This document shows, in pieces, positions 33,371 through 44,240 of a stretch of 64,000 bases of DNA (positions within the stretch are counted from its first letter, which is position 1; each line of letters begins with the position of its first letter). The DNA is from Calliphora vicina (Eukaryota; Arthropoda; Insecta; Diptera; Calliphoridae), in NCBI RefSeq assembly GCF_958450345.1, contig NC_088780.1, positions 115,332,226 to 115,396,225 on the forward strand. Direction: 5' to 3'. Both the position numbers and the translations under genes were made by a program. Under the pieces are notes generated by a model. That model worked only from the letters and a program-made list of their open reading frames with translations, was not told the origin of the DNA and did not search any database.

Positions 33371-34569
33371 AAAAGAAACATAGAATTTTATTCACAACAT
33401 CATAAATGTTGTTATAGGATTCATTTAATGTTATTTCTTTCTACAGGGTGGCAGGCAGCGGCATGTCAGAGTCATAAACACTTTCATAAAATTTTGTAGG
33501 TATCGTGTATTTTTCGGGATTGTAACGTTTTCAATACATATGTGGATGAATGTGCAATGTGTGAAGTGAATGGCATTGACGATTATGGCAGTGCCGATTT
33601 GAATGTCCGTCTGTCTGTCTGTCTCTCTAGATGACTGTTTGTTATTGGATTGCATACAATAACACAAAAATATATATGAGTGTTGTTATTGGCGTTTTCA
33701 CTTTTTTCTGTTACTTCTGTCATTATTATTGGCTTTATATGGAGCATGGAACATCTATCCCTGATATCCATATATGTTTTGGTAATCTTTTTTTTTGTTT
33801 GTCTGTCACATGCTATTTTTATGCTGACTTTGGTAATAAAAATATTTAATTTGCTTGCCACATTGGCATGTTAACATTACAAATATTGTTGCTATTGTCG
33901 TTGTTATTGATGTAACAAGCGTTATTCTGGTTGTGGATGCCAGTGAGGTATAAATTGGGAGTAATCCCACATACGCACGCAATACTTCTTGTTTTTACTG
34001 AAAAATATTCTACATACAAATATTTATGACTTTAATTCATAGAATTGGATTAAACAACATTTTTGCAGCAGCTACATATATTTTGTGTTCGCAGTTTATA
34101 ATTTAAAATTAAAAGAACAAACAAAAACAAATTGCATTATTTGCGCTCTTAATGACTTTAGAATTAAAATAATTTTTTCTCATTAATATATTTAATAAAA
34201 TATTTAAATTAAAGTTTTCCTTTTTTTAATGCGACTATTAAAATGTCTATATCATGCAACAAGTTTTTGTTGCTGTTGTTTTTACTGTGAATAATTAATA
34301 ATAAACCATTTGGTTTTATAATTAATTAATAAATATTTTCACATGTATTGCACATGCAATTAATTAATGAACATGCTACAATGTACATAAATAGTTATTA
34401 TATGTGATGAATATTGAATTGATGAGTTTGAAATATGGTTGCCGATTTCTTTGTAATTATACTAATAATGAAACAATGGAGAATAACTTGTTTTATGGTA
34501 ATGAAATCTTTGTGGAATTTTTTTCTTCAAACTGAATTCAGATGGCTAGTATCATGTACTCACAGTTTT
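33371..34569. other. Non-coding DNA with a (CTGT)n tract
   Basis: A short CTGT microsatellite at about 33607-33624. Several overlapping open frames of 64-92 codons on both strands (33431-33874) look like shadows over T-rich sequence; none shows a recognisable domain. TTTCTTTCTACAG at 33436-33448 has splice-acceptor form but no exon is evident after it. Confidence 0.45.
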
Positions 34570-35258
34570 TATACTTACCATCAAAAAATATGGGGGGTAT
34601 ATTGTCTGTCTATTGAAAACACGATAGGGTACAAATTTAAGGAGCTAGCTGGGTGAAATTTTTCACGAATACCCTCTGTTGGGTTTATTTGGCATCTCCC
34701 GTACAAATTTCGACCCGGAATATGTTGATTATGAGGCAATCCTCACACAATTTTTCACAAAATAGTTCCAAGTACTCTGAAACTGTACTGTAATGTATGG
34801 CGGAAATCGAGCATCGCTTTTTTCCTAGTTCCCATAAAAGGTCCCCCTAAGAAAATGACTGGAACATTCATAATCATTAACAAATCTTTCTACCAATTTT
34901 CGTGATGGTCGGTCAATAATTTACCCTACCCCAATATAAACCCTATATCAGAGAAATATTTTATTTTCACATATTGATGGTGGGTATACAAGAAAATATC
35001 GTCCCCTTAATGAAACAATAGTCTATAATTTATTTTGCCATTTCGAAATAATTGAGTTTACAATTTTTGTGTTAGTACACACCTAGAACAAAAGTAATAT
35101 TTCAATTGATCTTTTGGCCCACTGTGGAAGTAGAATTTCACAAATTTTGACCACATATAGAATCAGTTATGTAGATTCTTATTATGCAATAAAAAATAAT
35201 GGTGTATATGCTTATACACTATTGTTTTATTGAGGGGACGATATAATACTCTAACTTG
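34570..35258 (+). mobile_element. HINE-E (DINE-1-like), second copy, carrying a nested MITE
   Basis: The 5' end is TATACTTACCATCAA followed by a G run, matching the inverted right end of the copy at 20717. GGAGCTAGCTGGGTGAAAT, GATGGTCGGTCAATAATTTACC and CACATATTGATGGTGGGTATACAAGA follow in the expected order. The 3' terminus (ACTCTAACTTG) appears after the 249-bp MITE at 34996. The hairpin expected between them is missing. The 73-codon frame at 34435 runs into this repeat and is not a gene. Confidence 0.65.
34996..35244. mobile_element. 249-bp MITE with 32-bp TIRs
   Basis: The left 32 bases (34996-35027), starting ATATCGTCCCC, and the inverted right 32 bases (35213-35244) agree at 29 positions. 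There is no coding frame. It is inserted in the hairpin end of the HINE-E copy, which dates it after that element. The superfamily is not clear. Confidence 0.8.
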
Positions 35259-35499
35259 TTCGTTTTAAGTTCCATCCAGTATAAATTTAAGATCATAAAC
35301 TTTGGACATGTTTGTATCGTATAAATAATTTTGGTAATACCTATTGATGAAAATTTATAGGAAAATGTACAGATTTTTTTTAATTTAAATTTTTTTTATT
35401 CCTAAATATTAGGACAATTGGATGGCGCAGCTACCCTTTTCGTAGTAAAATAAAAAATGTGAAAGTATTTCATAAAATAATTAAATTAATATAATTAAT

Positions 35500-35660
35500 G
35501 CAAGAAGTTTTTGTTAGTTTTTAATTGTATATCATGCTTTTGCCATTGAAAGTATAACAAATATTCTACGATTTTAAAAAATCTTGATAATTTGAAGACG
35601 CAATATGTAAACTGGTATTGAGAATCACACAGATCTATAATAATCTCCAGATATCCATTA
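35500..35660 (+). repeat. Dispersed repeat, copy 1 (partner at 63650)
   Basis: Shares in order TTTTAATTG, CATGCTTTTGxCATTGAAA, TATAAxA and, about 80 bases on, GAGAATCxCACxxATxTA and CCAGAxAT with 63650-63815. It is short and diverged; the boundaries are approximate. Confidence 0.4.
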
Positions 35661-36189
35661 ATAACAATAGACCGAATGTGGGACGGCTTACTCAATCTGT
35701 TTCGATCCCTTTACGACAAATAACAGATGCTGGCAATAAAGGTGACTGCGATGAAACAGCTGATTATTTTTTTTTATTCAGTTTGTGGTTGTTGTGGCGA
35801 AAAATACAACAAACCCAAAAGCAAAAACAACAACAGGCAACTTTGACACTTCACCTGTTGTAGTGATGCAGTCACATTTCTAAGTGTGCCCTGGAACGAA
35901 GTATGAAAACGCTATATATAGTAGTTCCCTAAATATTCGGATTATAATATTATCTCACTTGTTCCGAACTACGTTCACTTGTTGTTGTTCTCAACTATGT
36001 ACAGTTCTATTATAGTTCTCCAGATATTCTATAATAAATATTTACTTTGTATGGAATGGGCACTAGAGTGTTTTTGGACTTTTGGAACGCATACCCTCTA
36101 TTTTTTTTGATATATATAAAACTATAGTTAAATATGAAATTTTGTCTTTCTATCATGATTGCAACCCGTGCCGACTTGCGATTTAGTTT
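35661..36189. other. Non-coding DNA, nothing recognised
   Basis: Contains ACAACAACAGG and TGTTGTTGTTCTC simple repeats. An 81-codon frame starting at 35618 runs into this region; its C-terminus is Q-rich by virtue of CAA repeats and it is not recognised. Confidence 0.45.
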
Positions 36190-36695
36190 TGAAGTGCATT
36201 TACAAGGGGGAAAAATGCAATTTTTTCAGTTTTTCTAAAAATGTTGCCATTAAATAATTACTTTTGCAATTTAATTTAAAAGAATCGAAATGGGTTCGCA
36301 ATTTTCGTTCTAATAAGATATAAAAGACAAAAATTGGTTCAAAAATTTTAAAGTTATTATAAAAACGCCAGGCCATTAACGTGTCTCAGGCCACTAGAAC
36401 AAGAAATGTAGGAACAAAATTAACATATTTTGAGATATATTAAAATAAAAGCTTATTTTTACTTAAAATATATCCATATTTACTTGTATATGAGTTTTTG
36501 TCTTCGTAGGGTACCGTTAACCTATTCGCAGGTATGACCAAAAAAAATTCTTTTTTAACGGCAGTTTCAAAACTCCAATTTCAAATTTTTAAAAATATTG
36601 TTAAACAAATTTCAGAAATTTTGATCATCACTTGGGGATTTATTGACAACATAATAGGGAATAAAAATGTGAAAAAGTATGACAATACCTCATAA
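36190..36695 (+). repeat. Single left arm of the FB-D palindrome family
   Basis: Collinear with 25350-25850: CATTTACAAGGGGGAAAAATG, ATTACTTTTGCAATTTAATT, ACGCCAGGCCATTAACGTGT, AACAAGAAATGTAGGAACAA, GTTAACCTATTCGCAGGTATG and ATAGGGAATAAAAATGTGA. The similarity stops at 36695, exactly where HINE-C sequence begins. Confidence 0.8.
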
Positions 36696-36696
36696 A

Positions 36697-37147
36697 TCGG
36701 TCCATAAATAACGGAGATATGAGCAAAAAACCGGGACAACCTTGATTTTTGACCTATTTTTGATCTATATCTGGATTACTAAGTCATTAATATAGACAAT
36801 ATGGATATCTAATGATAGATATTTCAAAGTCCATTGCAACGATGTAGATAAGCTATAGTAAGTTTGACCTACAATGGGTCAAAATCGGGAAAAATATTTT
36901 ATAACCCGAATTTTTTTTTTTATCAACAAAATTTTGTTTGTCATACATTTTTTTCCAAAAATTTTTTAAAAAAATTTGTAAAAAACTTTTTTTAAAAAAA
37001 ATTAAAAAACAATTTCAAAAAAAAAAATTTTTGAAAAACAATTAAAAAAAATATTAAATTTTGTTTACCTAAAAAAATGTATTTTAAAGTATAATTTGGT
37101 GAAGGGTATATAAGATTCGGCACAGCCGAATATAGCTCTCTTACTTG
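36697..37147 (+). mobile_element. HINE-C, 5'-truncated copy fused to an FB-D arm
   Basis: Begins mid-element at ATCGGTCCATAAAT and is collinear with 18350-18828: CGGGACAACCTTGATTTT, ATATCTGGATTACTAAGTCA, GATAGATATTTCAAAG, an A/T slippery tract, then TTTGGTGAAGGGTATATAAG, the hairpin ATTCGGCACAGCCGAAT and the terminus AGCTCTCTTACTTG. The 5' subterminal repeat is absent. Confidence 0.8.
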
Positions 37148-37362
37148 TTTACTATCACATGGTAAATAGCGTCACAGCAGGTACATTTATAAAAAAAAAC
37201 ATTTTTTTGGATCATGTAAAATTTTTGTATAGGGACGAGAGAACTGTTTGGAAGAGCTTTTATTTTATTTAGAATTTTATCGCAAATATATAGCTGATAT
37301 TTAAAAAAAAAAAAAAAATTTTGTTAATCTTTCAATTAACGATTTTCTGACAAACATATATA

Positions 37363-37600
37363 CAGTGGTGGCCACCAATTTAAGACAAATACTTGAATTT
37401 TTTTTCATCAACTGAATTTTAAGTGCGATAGAGCCAAAATAAAAGGACCTCTAAGGGTATGAAATTTATTATTAATGTTTCTAGTTTCTGAAAAATGTTT
37501 GGAAAAATCGGTAAAGCATATATGGACAAAGATATGTGGAACCATTTCAAACCATGTCATGACAATATAGAACTGCCCGAATATTCAAACAATCAGACAT
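37363..37600 (+). mobile_element. Possible Tc1-like left end
   Basis: TA followed by CAGTGGTGGCCACCAATTTAA has the form of a Tc1-like terminal repeat (CAGTGGTGGCCAC). About 200 bases of AT-rich sequence follow with no transposase frame and no matching right end. A different subfamily from the element at 20798. Confidence 0.35.
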
Positions 37601-37757
37601 TCTATTCCTTCCCAACTTGTCTTCAATATTTATAAGAGAATAGTCCTGGAATTGGTTTAAGGTACATAATTAGCTTACCTGTTAAGTTATTTGATAAACT
37701 TCTTTCTGAAAAAACAATAAATATAAATTATTACAATTGTTGTGTGCCAGCGTCATA

Positions 37758-38074
37758 TCTATATATATATAAAAATTAAATGGTCCATGTATGTAATGTC
37801 ATCACGTGAGAACGGCTGGAGCGATTTGGCTGATTTTTTTTTTATTCGAAATTTTCAGGAGATGGTTTGTAAAGAAAAAAAATTCAAAAACTCGGAAATT
37901 CTTTTTTTTTGTGAATCCAGACAACTGTAATAAGAAAGCTCCCTAAAGTGTGCAGTACAAATTTAGATATTTTATTTGAAAATAAATAAGAACAGGCTGG
38001 TGTGCGTGGGTTGCAAAAACTTGATGAACTAACATTAGTAAATGATACCGGGCGAAGCCGGGGCGATCAACTAG
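37758..38074 (+). mobile_element. Complete 317-bp non-autonomous Helitron
   Basis: Starts A|TCTATATATATATAAAAATT and ends ATCAACTAG|T, the canonical 5' TC and 3' CTAG (CTRR) with A and T as the flanking host bases. A GC-rich hairpin (CCGG-GCGAAG-CCGG, 38048-38061) sits about ten bases before the end. There is no coding capacity. The 62-codon frame at 37742 is the repeat itself; its C-terminal words recur in the frame at 2121 because both are Helitron 5' ends. Confidence 0.9.
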
Positions 38075-38549
38075 TTGTTAATAACTCTAAACAAGTTATT
38101 ACATACTCTTAAAACGCTTAAAAATAATTTCTCACATCTTGAAAACAACTTGATAAATCTCTGACTTATTTTTGTCATAAATAAAAGTACAATACTTAGT
38201 TTCTATTGATGTCATTTATGAAAATACATTATCTTTCAAAACATTAAAGTTCAACCTAAGGGAGAATTAATTGTTTTGTTGTTTTGCATTTGAATTATTG
38301 AGTTGTTACAATTTCTCAAGAATCATCTCCTTTAAATACGTACATAAACAAATACACAGACACACTCTGAGATAGAGACGGTGGTAATCAATTGAAATAT
38401 CAATTCATTAAATCAACAGAAAATGTCAATTGGTTTAAGTGACAAAACACTTAAGAAACCAATAGAGAAAATAACAATACTCAACCATCTATACAATCAT
38501 TCGGTCATACAAATAACCCAGCCATTTTCAGGTAGTCAATATATCAATA
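38075..38549. other. AT-rich non-coding DNA, nothing recognised
   Basis: No repeat partner and no open frame of note. Confidence 0.5.
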
Positions 38550-39057
38550 TATCCCTTATATACAGTAATTTTAACTAATGCCTGATCACTTGGCTGACTC
38601 TAATGTATATATTTTGAAGCAATAAAAACGTATGTGCTCTTTATAGGCAGAGACAAGTCAATTCGTTACTTTAAACATCCCATGTAAACTAGCGTGAAGT
38701 CAGTTTAGTGTCTCTTAGTAACATACAGAGTAGTCACTTTAAATGTTAGTTATTGGACTGTCTATGACATGTCTTTTGAAATGAGTTATTTTAATATGCA
38801 GTACATATTAAAATAACAATTTATGTAGCTGATCAAGTAACCAGTTAGCTGGCTAGCTAGTAAGATAACTGACGCTATTTAACCAGTATGTGAATCCAAT
38901 GCCTTGACTACTTTGGACCAGATATTAGACAGTCTAATTGTAATCAAAAAGGACGTGTTAAAATAACTAGTCATGTAGATATTGAAGTAACTAGTTCCCA
39001 CTCTAAATGATGGGTAAAATCCCTAGTTGGGAACTGTCTCCTAGAACTGCTGGGATA
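38550..39057. mobile_element. 508-bp TIR element, family with TATCCC ends, copy 2
   Basis: The inverted right end (TATCCCAGCAGTTCTAGGAG, ACAGTTCCCAACTAGGGATTTT) matches the left end of copy 1 at 29207. The left end, TATCCCTTATATACAG, is more diverged. Internal words AACTAGT, GTAACxAGTTA and GTCTATGACATGTC recur on both strands. Confidence 0.6.
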
Positions 39058-39604
39058 AACAACCGATTCGAAGTGAGAGTGACAGACTGTATTGGAGAAA
39101 TACAAGAAAGTGTGAAAATAAGCCAATGCACGTACAACTTAAGTGAGTGAAGTGACTGAAGAGCAATAAAGGAATTTGATGTTGTAATAAGTTCAAGGAA
39201 ATTGACATTGAATCCTGAATTTTGCCTACGTATTGATGGTACTATATTAGATATGAAGTCAGTGACAGTACAATGAACAACAATTTGTTAATTTTTGCCT
39301 ATAATTAGGAATTTCCATTTTATTAAGTTTAAAAATTGGAAAAACTTGCGATGTTTTTTACGAAATTCGATTTTTGAAAAGTGGAAAAATTCGACAAACT
39401 GTATCGGATTTTGTTCATTCAGGAGTGATATGAAAGGTTATTATGAATTCTTTAAATTTGTTAACTTAAACGTAATATTATCATTTAATACCGTAAATGC
39501 AATTTCCTTATGAAAAAACAAACATTAAAAAAAAGCTTTTTTTGAAAAAGGCGTGGAAGCTCTATTTTGAATTGGATGCATATTGCATATGGAATTGGAT
39601 ACGG
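39058..39604. other. Non-coding DNA, nothing recognised
   Basis: A 72-codon frame (39295-39513) is F/N/K-rich and unlike any family I know; it ends just before a Tc1 fragment. Confidence 0.45.
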
Positions 39605-39760
39605 ATCCATTTTAAACGGTTATAAAGTAATGAAAAAATATTACAATGGAGATGATTTCTTTAATTGGCTCAATGTATCGTAGCAGCGTTTTATTGCTAC
39701 AAGGAATATCTAATATAAATAGTTTTTAGTTTTCTATTTTCAAAATTTAATTAATAATCT
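39605..39760 (+). mobile_element. Tc1-like transposon 3' fragment
   Basis: GGTTATAAAGTAATGxAAAAATATT, GGAGATGATTTCTTTAATTGG and CTCAATGTATCGT match the transposase C-terminus of the element at 20798. The following TTTTTAGTTTTCTATTTTC is shared with 50515-50755, so the match includes 3' non-coding sequence lost from the 20798 copy. Confidence 0.6.
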
Positions 39761-39839
39761 TATTTGTTGTTGAATATGATATATATAATTAATTTAATTT
39801 CACTAACATCGTATTTCGTAATTCGATCAACATGAGAAA

Positions 39840-40405
39840 TGGGCTTTACTGAAAATTCATAACAGTAAGGAAATTGGGCTCATTCGCCCAACAATTTTTT
39901 TCTTCTCGAAAATCGCAAAATTTAAATCTCAGATACGCAACAGCTATAGGAGGTATTGTGATACTTTTTTTCATATTTTTATTCCCTATCATATTCTCAA
40001 TAAATCCCAATGTGATGATAAAAAAAATTCAGAAATTAGTTTAACAAAATTTTTGAGAATTTGAAAATGGTGTTTTGAAACTGCCGTAAAAAAAAAAAAT
40101 TTTTTTGGTCATACCTGTAAATAGGTTAACGCAACCCTACGAAGACAAAAACTCATATACAACATTTTAAGTAAAAATGTGCTTTTATTTTAATATTTCC
40201 CAAAATATGTTAATTTTGTTTCTACATTTCTTGTTCTAGTGGCCTGACACACGTTAATAGCCTGGGAAATTTTTAATAATTTTAACATTTTTTAACCAAT
40301 TTTTGTCTTTTATGTCTCAGTAGAACGACAATTACGTAATAATTTTTGTTATTTTAAATTTTTTTAAAAAGTAATTTAATGACAAAAAATTGCATTTTTT
40401 TCGCC
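39840..40405 (-). repeat. Single arm of the FB-D palindrome family (inverted)
   Basis: Collinear with the right arm of the palindrome (26150-26720): ATAACAGTAAGGAAA, GGGCTCATTCGC, GTCATACCTGTAAATAGGTTAACG, CCTACGAAGACAAAAACTCAT, TTCTTGTTCTAGTGGCCTGA, CACGTTAATAGCCTGG and the outer TTGCATTTTTTTCGCCCT. The partner arm is missing. An inserted CAGATACGCAACAGCTATAG is absent from the palindrome copy. Confidence 0.8.
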
Positions 40406-41491
40406 CTACCGATTTACCTAATTTTTTTTCAAATATCAATAAAGTACAATTTAAAGGGCCACAAATGAATATTGTAGAATTAAAAACGGGCTAATAACTC
40501 TAAACATGCAAAGGCAGTGCCATTAACTAAACAATTCACAGATATATAAAAAACTTTCGTATTATTAAATAGTTTTACACTTCTGCATACTTCATCACTC
40601 CATGCAACAACTGCATAATCAACAATATTCATAATAGATGAATACCTTGTTATAACAATCAATGAAAACCACAAGACATATACTTTATAAATTGTAAACT
40701 ATATTTAAAAGATACATTTTATTCTACCCAAAAATTATTCACATCAACTAAATAAATTTTAAAGCTTCAAAAGAACTTTACACAATTTAAACAATATTAT
40801 ACATTTAAACTAGAGCACCGTGACCTTAAGCATTGAATGAACAACAACAAAACATAAAACTGAAAGTATTTCAATATTTTGAAAGCCATTTTATTTCAAT
40901 TTAAACTTTTTGTAGTAAAAAATAACAGTCAGTATAAATAACTAAATTCCAATAAAAAATAAATAGATTTTATTGAATCTTTAGTACAAGGTATACAAAT
41001 GTTTGTTTCGTATTATTTTTTCTGAGGTTGCTCAATGCCTGAAGGATTTCTGACAGTATCTATAGAAGAGTACTGTTAGGCTTTTAAATTCTGTGAGTGC
41101 GGAAGAGTTTTGTACTTACACAGGATGTTGATGTTCGCATGATTTGGCAAACAATTTGAATTTGTTATTTTTCGTTTCTTGCTCTATTTTGTTTTTGATT
41201 GTAATAGATAAAGTTTCAGTAACAAAATGCCATATGCTGTAGAAATCTTACATTGTCTATATACAATACAAAAACATACATACACTAGGGAGGCTAGAAA
41301 AGCAAATTCTAATTGTTTCTCAAAAATTATGTCCTAAAATTAGCCGATAGTTAGCGGTATCTATGGTTAAAAATTTTTTTTACATGTTTAGAATTCGCAC
41401 AGAATAATTTGACAGAAATTGACATCGTATTTTTAAACAAAACTATAATTTGAATTGGTAACAGCGACAAGTTTTTTTGGATTGCCTTAAT
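40406..41491. other. Non-coding DNA, nothing recognised
   Basis: AT-rich; the 64-codon minus frame (40480-40674) is not recognised. No repeat partner. Confidence 0.5.
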
Positions 41492-41697
41492 GTTCATTAG
41501 TGTGGCCAAAAAATTATTTGGTCAACAAATTAAAAAAAGGCCGACAAACCCGATCTTTTACAAAAACTCGACTTGAGCGACCTCTAAACCTCTTCGGAAA
41601 AATCTAAAAATACTTTATCCTATAAGCTTTTAAAAATTAGGCTTAATCAGATATGAAAATAAAATAAAAAACTTTTTTTTGGCCACATCAATGCACA
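41492..41697. mobile_element. Possible ~206-bp MITE with TGTGGCCAAAAAA ends
   Basis: The left end, GTTCATTAGTGTGGCCAAAA, and the right end read inverted, GTGCATTGATGTGGCCAAAA, agree at most positions over about 20 bases. Nothing coding lies between. Boundaries are approximate because the outermost bases are not defined by a target duplication. Confidence 0.4.
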
Positions 41698-42296
41698 TAC
41701 TTACATACCGCACTTGAAATAACTTTATAAGGATACTCGTAATTCAAAATACAACTTATGTCACATTTTTGGTAATTTGTGTAAACTTTATTAATCACCT
41801 AAGTCAAAAATTACCGTTACCAATAAGCTAGCTATACCGAAAGAACAGCAGATAACGTTACTGAAATATGCCGAAATGCTGATACCGAAATTAAGCAAAT
41901 AACCGTTACTGTCATAGCTGTTAAATAATGATTACTAATCATAATAATTAGTAATTAGATTACATTTTTTCAAAAGGTGAAGTAATGATTAAAATACGAT
42001 TATGTTCCGATTCGCACGATTACTAATTGATTACGATTACAAATAATCAAAAAATTATCAAGATTACTTGAAATTACGAGAAAATAATCAAAAAATAATC
42101 CGACTATTTTCAAGGATTACTTTTGATTACACTAGTTTACAAGGTTTTTGCTCATGAATTGAAACATATGGGGATTTGTGTATTTAGGTCTTCTAACTTC
42201 GGAAAAAATATTTAAAAAAATCCTGGACGTCAAACTTTTGAGATATTTATTAAAAACGAAACATATAAAAATGTACATTAAATTAGGACAAAAAAA

Positions 42297-42911
42297 TTAA
42301 AAGTAAAGTGTTTTAGTCCTCTTTTTATAATTATTTTCATTTGTCTCCCTCACGATACTCCAACAGTAGTCTTCTAGCATATTCTGATCCCAAAAACTTT
42401 GATAATTCCTCTCGAAAAACTTCAAATCTTCATGGAAACACTCTCTATGTTCGTCACTCATGTGTCCGAGGTTTTCCGGGAAAAAATCCACATGAGAATG
42501 TAAAAAGTGAATTTTGAGGGATATATTTACACCCATCAGTTCAAAATTAAGTAATAAATTCGCAACAATATCTCTGTAATTTTGACTTTTCTTATTCCCC
42601 AAAAATTCTTGAACAACAAGTTTAAAAGAATTCCATGCTGCATTTTCAACATTGGTTAATAGACACTCAAATTTGGTATCAACCAAAATTTTTCTTATTT
42701 GAGCACCCACAAATATCCCTTCTTTTATTTTGGCCTCAGAAAGACTCGGGAACACGCTGCATAAATATTGAAATGCTGGTTTTGTCTTATCTAAAGCTTT
42801 TACGTAATTTTTTAATGTAAATAAGCATTTTGCAGTGTTTGTGTTATAGGAAAACCTCGATTTGACTGAATAATTTTTCAGCAAATAAAACAAAAATGGT
42901 CTGGGTTTATT
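42297..42911 (-). CDS. C-terminal fragment of an uncharacterised transposon-encoded protein
   Basis: About 200 uninterrupted codons on the minus strand, open from 42911 and ending with a stop at 42297-42299. There is no ATG near the N-terminal side (the first in-frame Met is more than halfway in), so this is either a downstream exon or a truncated remnant; TTCTAG and CCCAG words just upstream could be splice acceptors. The sequence has KNYVKALDKTKPAFQYL, FPSLSEAKIKEGIFVGAQIR, IHFLHSHVDFFPENLGHMS, DEHRECFHEDLKFFERNYQ and MLEDYCWSIVRE. I recall close matches to these blocks in many uncharacterised proteins of arthropods and other animals, usually as the C-terminal third of longer proteins; this is memory, not a search. 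No classical hATC dimerisation motif or THAP finger is visible. Its position inside a TIR element implies a transposon protein. The reaction is not known. Confidence 0.6.
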   Translation of the reverse strand, partial: NKPRPFLFYLLKNYSVKSRFSYNTNTAKCLFTLKNYVKALDKTKPAFQYLCSVFPSLSEAKIKEGIFVGAQIRKILVDTKFECLLTNVENAAWNSFKLVVQEFLGNKKSQNYRDIVANLLLNFELMGVNISLKIHFLHSHVDFFPENLGHMSDEHRECFHEDLKFFERNYQSFWDQNMLEDYCWSIVRETNENNYKKRTKTLYF

Positions 42912-43420
42912 TTACACTTTCTAGAAGACATTTTAAAATAGTTTTTACTTTAGAGTTTTGTATTTAATAGCGATTTATTAACTTTTATCTACAGAAAAGA
43001 TGTACTTTTAAACAGTATTTATTTTATTCCCGTAAATATTTTTCGGAATTTGTCATAAGAATACAACTCTGAAAGTATCTAGTAGCTTCGCCAGAGTGTT
43101 GAGTACCCAAAAACAATGTAAATACTTAATTACTACAATTCGGTACACTACAGTATGCATTAGTAGTACTCAGGGCAGGTGAAAAATAAAAACCCATATA
43201 TCTCAAAATTTTGACGTATAGGTGGGAAACAAAAAATGGTCAATTAACTAGCGTCCCTAGCTCTTCTCAAAAATATAAGTTTCATTCCATGAGCAAACAA
43301 AAATGTTTGATTTGTAAACTAGTGTTATTTTAGATTATTTTCCAAAATTTTGCATTTATATCATTTTATTTTCAAAAATTTGCATTTACAATGTGAAAAA
43401 ATAAACAAAGAACAGGTCGC

Positions 43421-43480
43421 CAACATCCGGACTCGAACCGGGATCAAGAGCAAGACACATACACCTGACCTATCGAAAGA
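43421..43480 (-). other. tRNA-like segment with a B-box consensus
   Basis: On the minus strand GATCCCGGTTCGAGTCCGGA contains a perfect GGTTCGAGTCC B box (43429-43439), and TAGGTCAGGTG (43462-43472) loosely fits an A box. The spacing between them (22 bases) is too short for a normal tRNA and no acceptor stem can be formed, so this is not a functional tRNA. It could be a decayed tRNA or a tRNA-derived SINE head inside the 41913 element. Confidence 0.35.
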
Positions 43481-43879
43481 ATTCGTATTGTCAGAGTTAT
43501 ATTTTATGAGGATCATTTTTGTATAAGATCTTAATCCTCTATCTCCTCCGTTAGCAAGCTGTTTTGTTTTTATTCAGAATTTTATAGCAAAAATAGCTGA
43601 TATTTTTTAAAATAAATTCGGCCCTTCATAGGCTCGCCATGTAAAAAAATTGTATCTAATTCAGCAATTTATGATTGAAATAAATACAGATTCTTACCAT
43701 TTGAGCCAATCGCGTAATTTTAACCAATTATTGTTAACATTACACATTATGCTCAAAATTTTTCCTTATTAACCTCAAGTAAAGAAACAGTGTATAAAAA
43801 AGTGTATACAAATATATTTAGACAAAGTTCAAAATTATGCATATGGAAATGTGTTATATCACAAAATTTGAATATATAA

Positions 43880-44240
43880 TCGCGTTTAATGAATTTTCCT
43901 GATATGAGCCTTATATATAATTATGAACCCATAGTCACAAAATCAAGCAGTATGATTTCTGTCTACTTCAAACTAATTTCTGTGTAATTTTTATCGATAT
44001 TAATGTTTATATGCGTTAATGTGTTTTCTAGGTTAATGTGTTTAATGTTGGTTGTAGGTTAATGTGTTTTCTGGAAGTGGTTCTTACATGGAGGCTATGA
44101 CCAATTATGGGCCGATCATCATAAAATTTGGTACTGCGATTATATTGATTTTTTTTGTTTCGAATTTCAACTTGATAACTATATTTTTAGGAAATTTATA
44201 CATGTTTAGGCGATTTTCAGAAATGAAATATCACTTTTCT
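43880..44240 (-). mobile_element. Diverged HINE-B-like fragment
   Basis: TTTTCTGGAAGTGGTTCTTAC, GGAGGCTATGACCAATTATGG and GCCGATCATCATAAAATTTGG match the HINE-B core. To the left, TTAATGTGTTTTCTxG is repeated in tandem (about 44020-44075). Both HINE ends are missing. It lies inside the 41913 element, so it inserted there or was acquired. The 64-codon frame at 44064 is part of it. Confidence 0.5.

Noticed and set aside
33436..33500. Splice acceptor and exon after TTTCTTTCTACAG
   Set aside because: The downstream sequence has no extended conserved frame and no donor or partner exon could be identified. Such motifs are frequent in T-rich DNA.
33431..33874. Cluster of overlapping 64-92-codon frames as a small gene
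   Set aside because: Frames overlap on both strands over T-rich and CTGT-repeat sequence, and none has a recognisable domain.
43421..43500. Functional tRNA gene
   Set aside because: The A-to-B box spacing is too short and no acceptor stem pairs, so only a tRNA-like fragment is supported.
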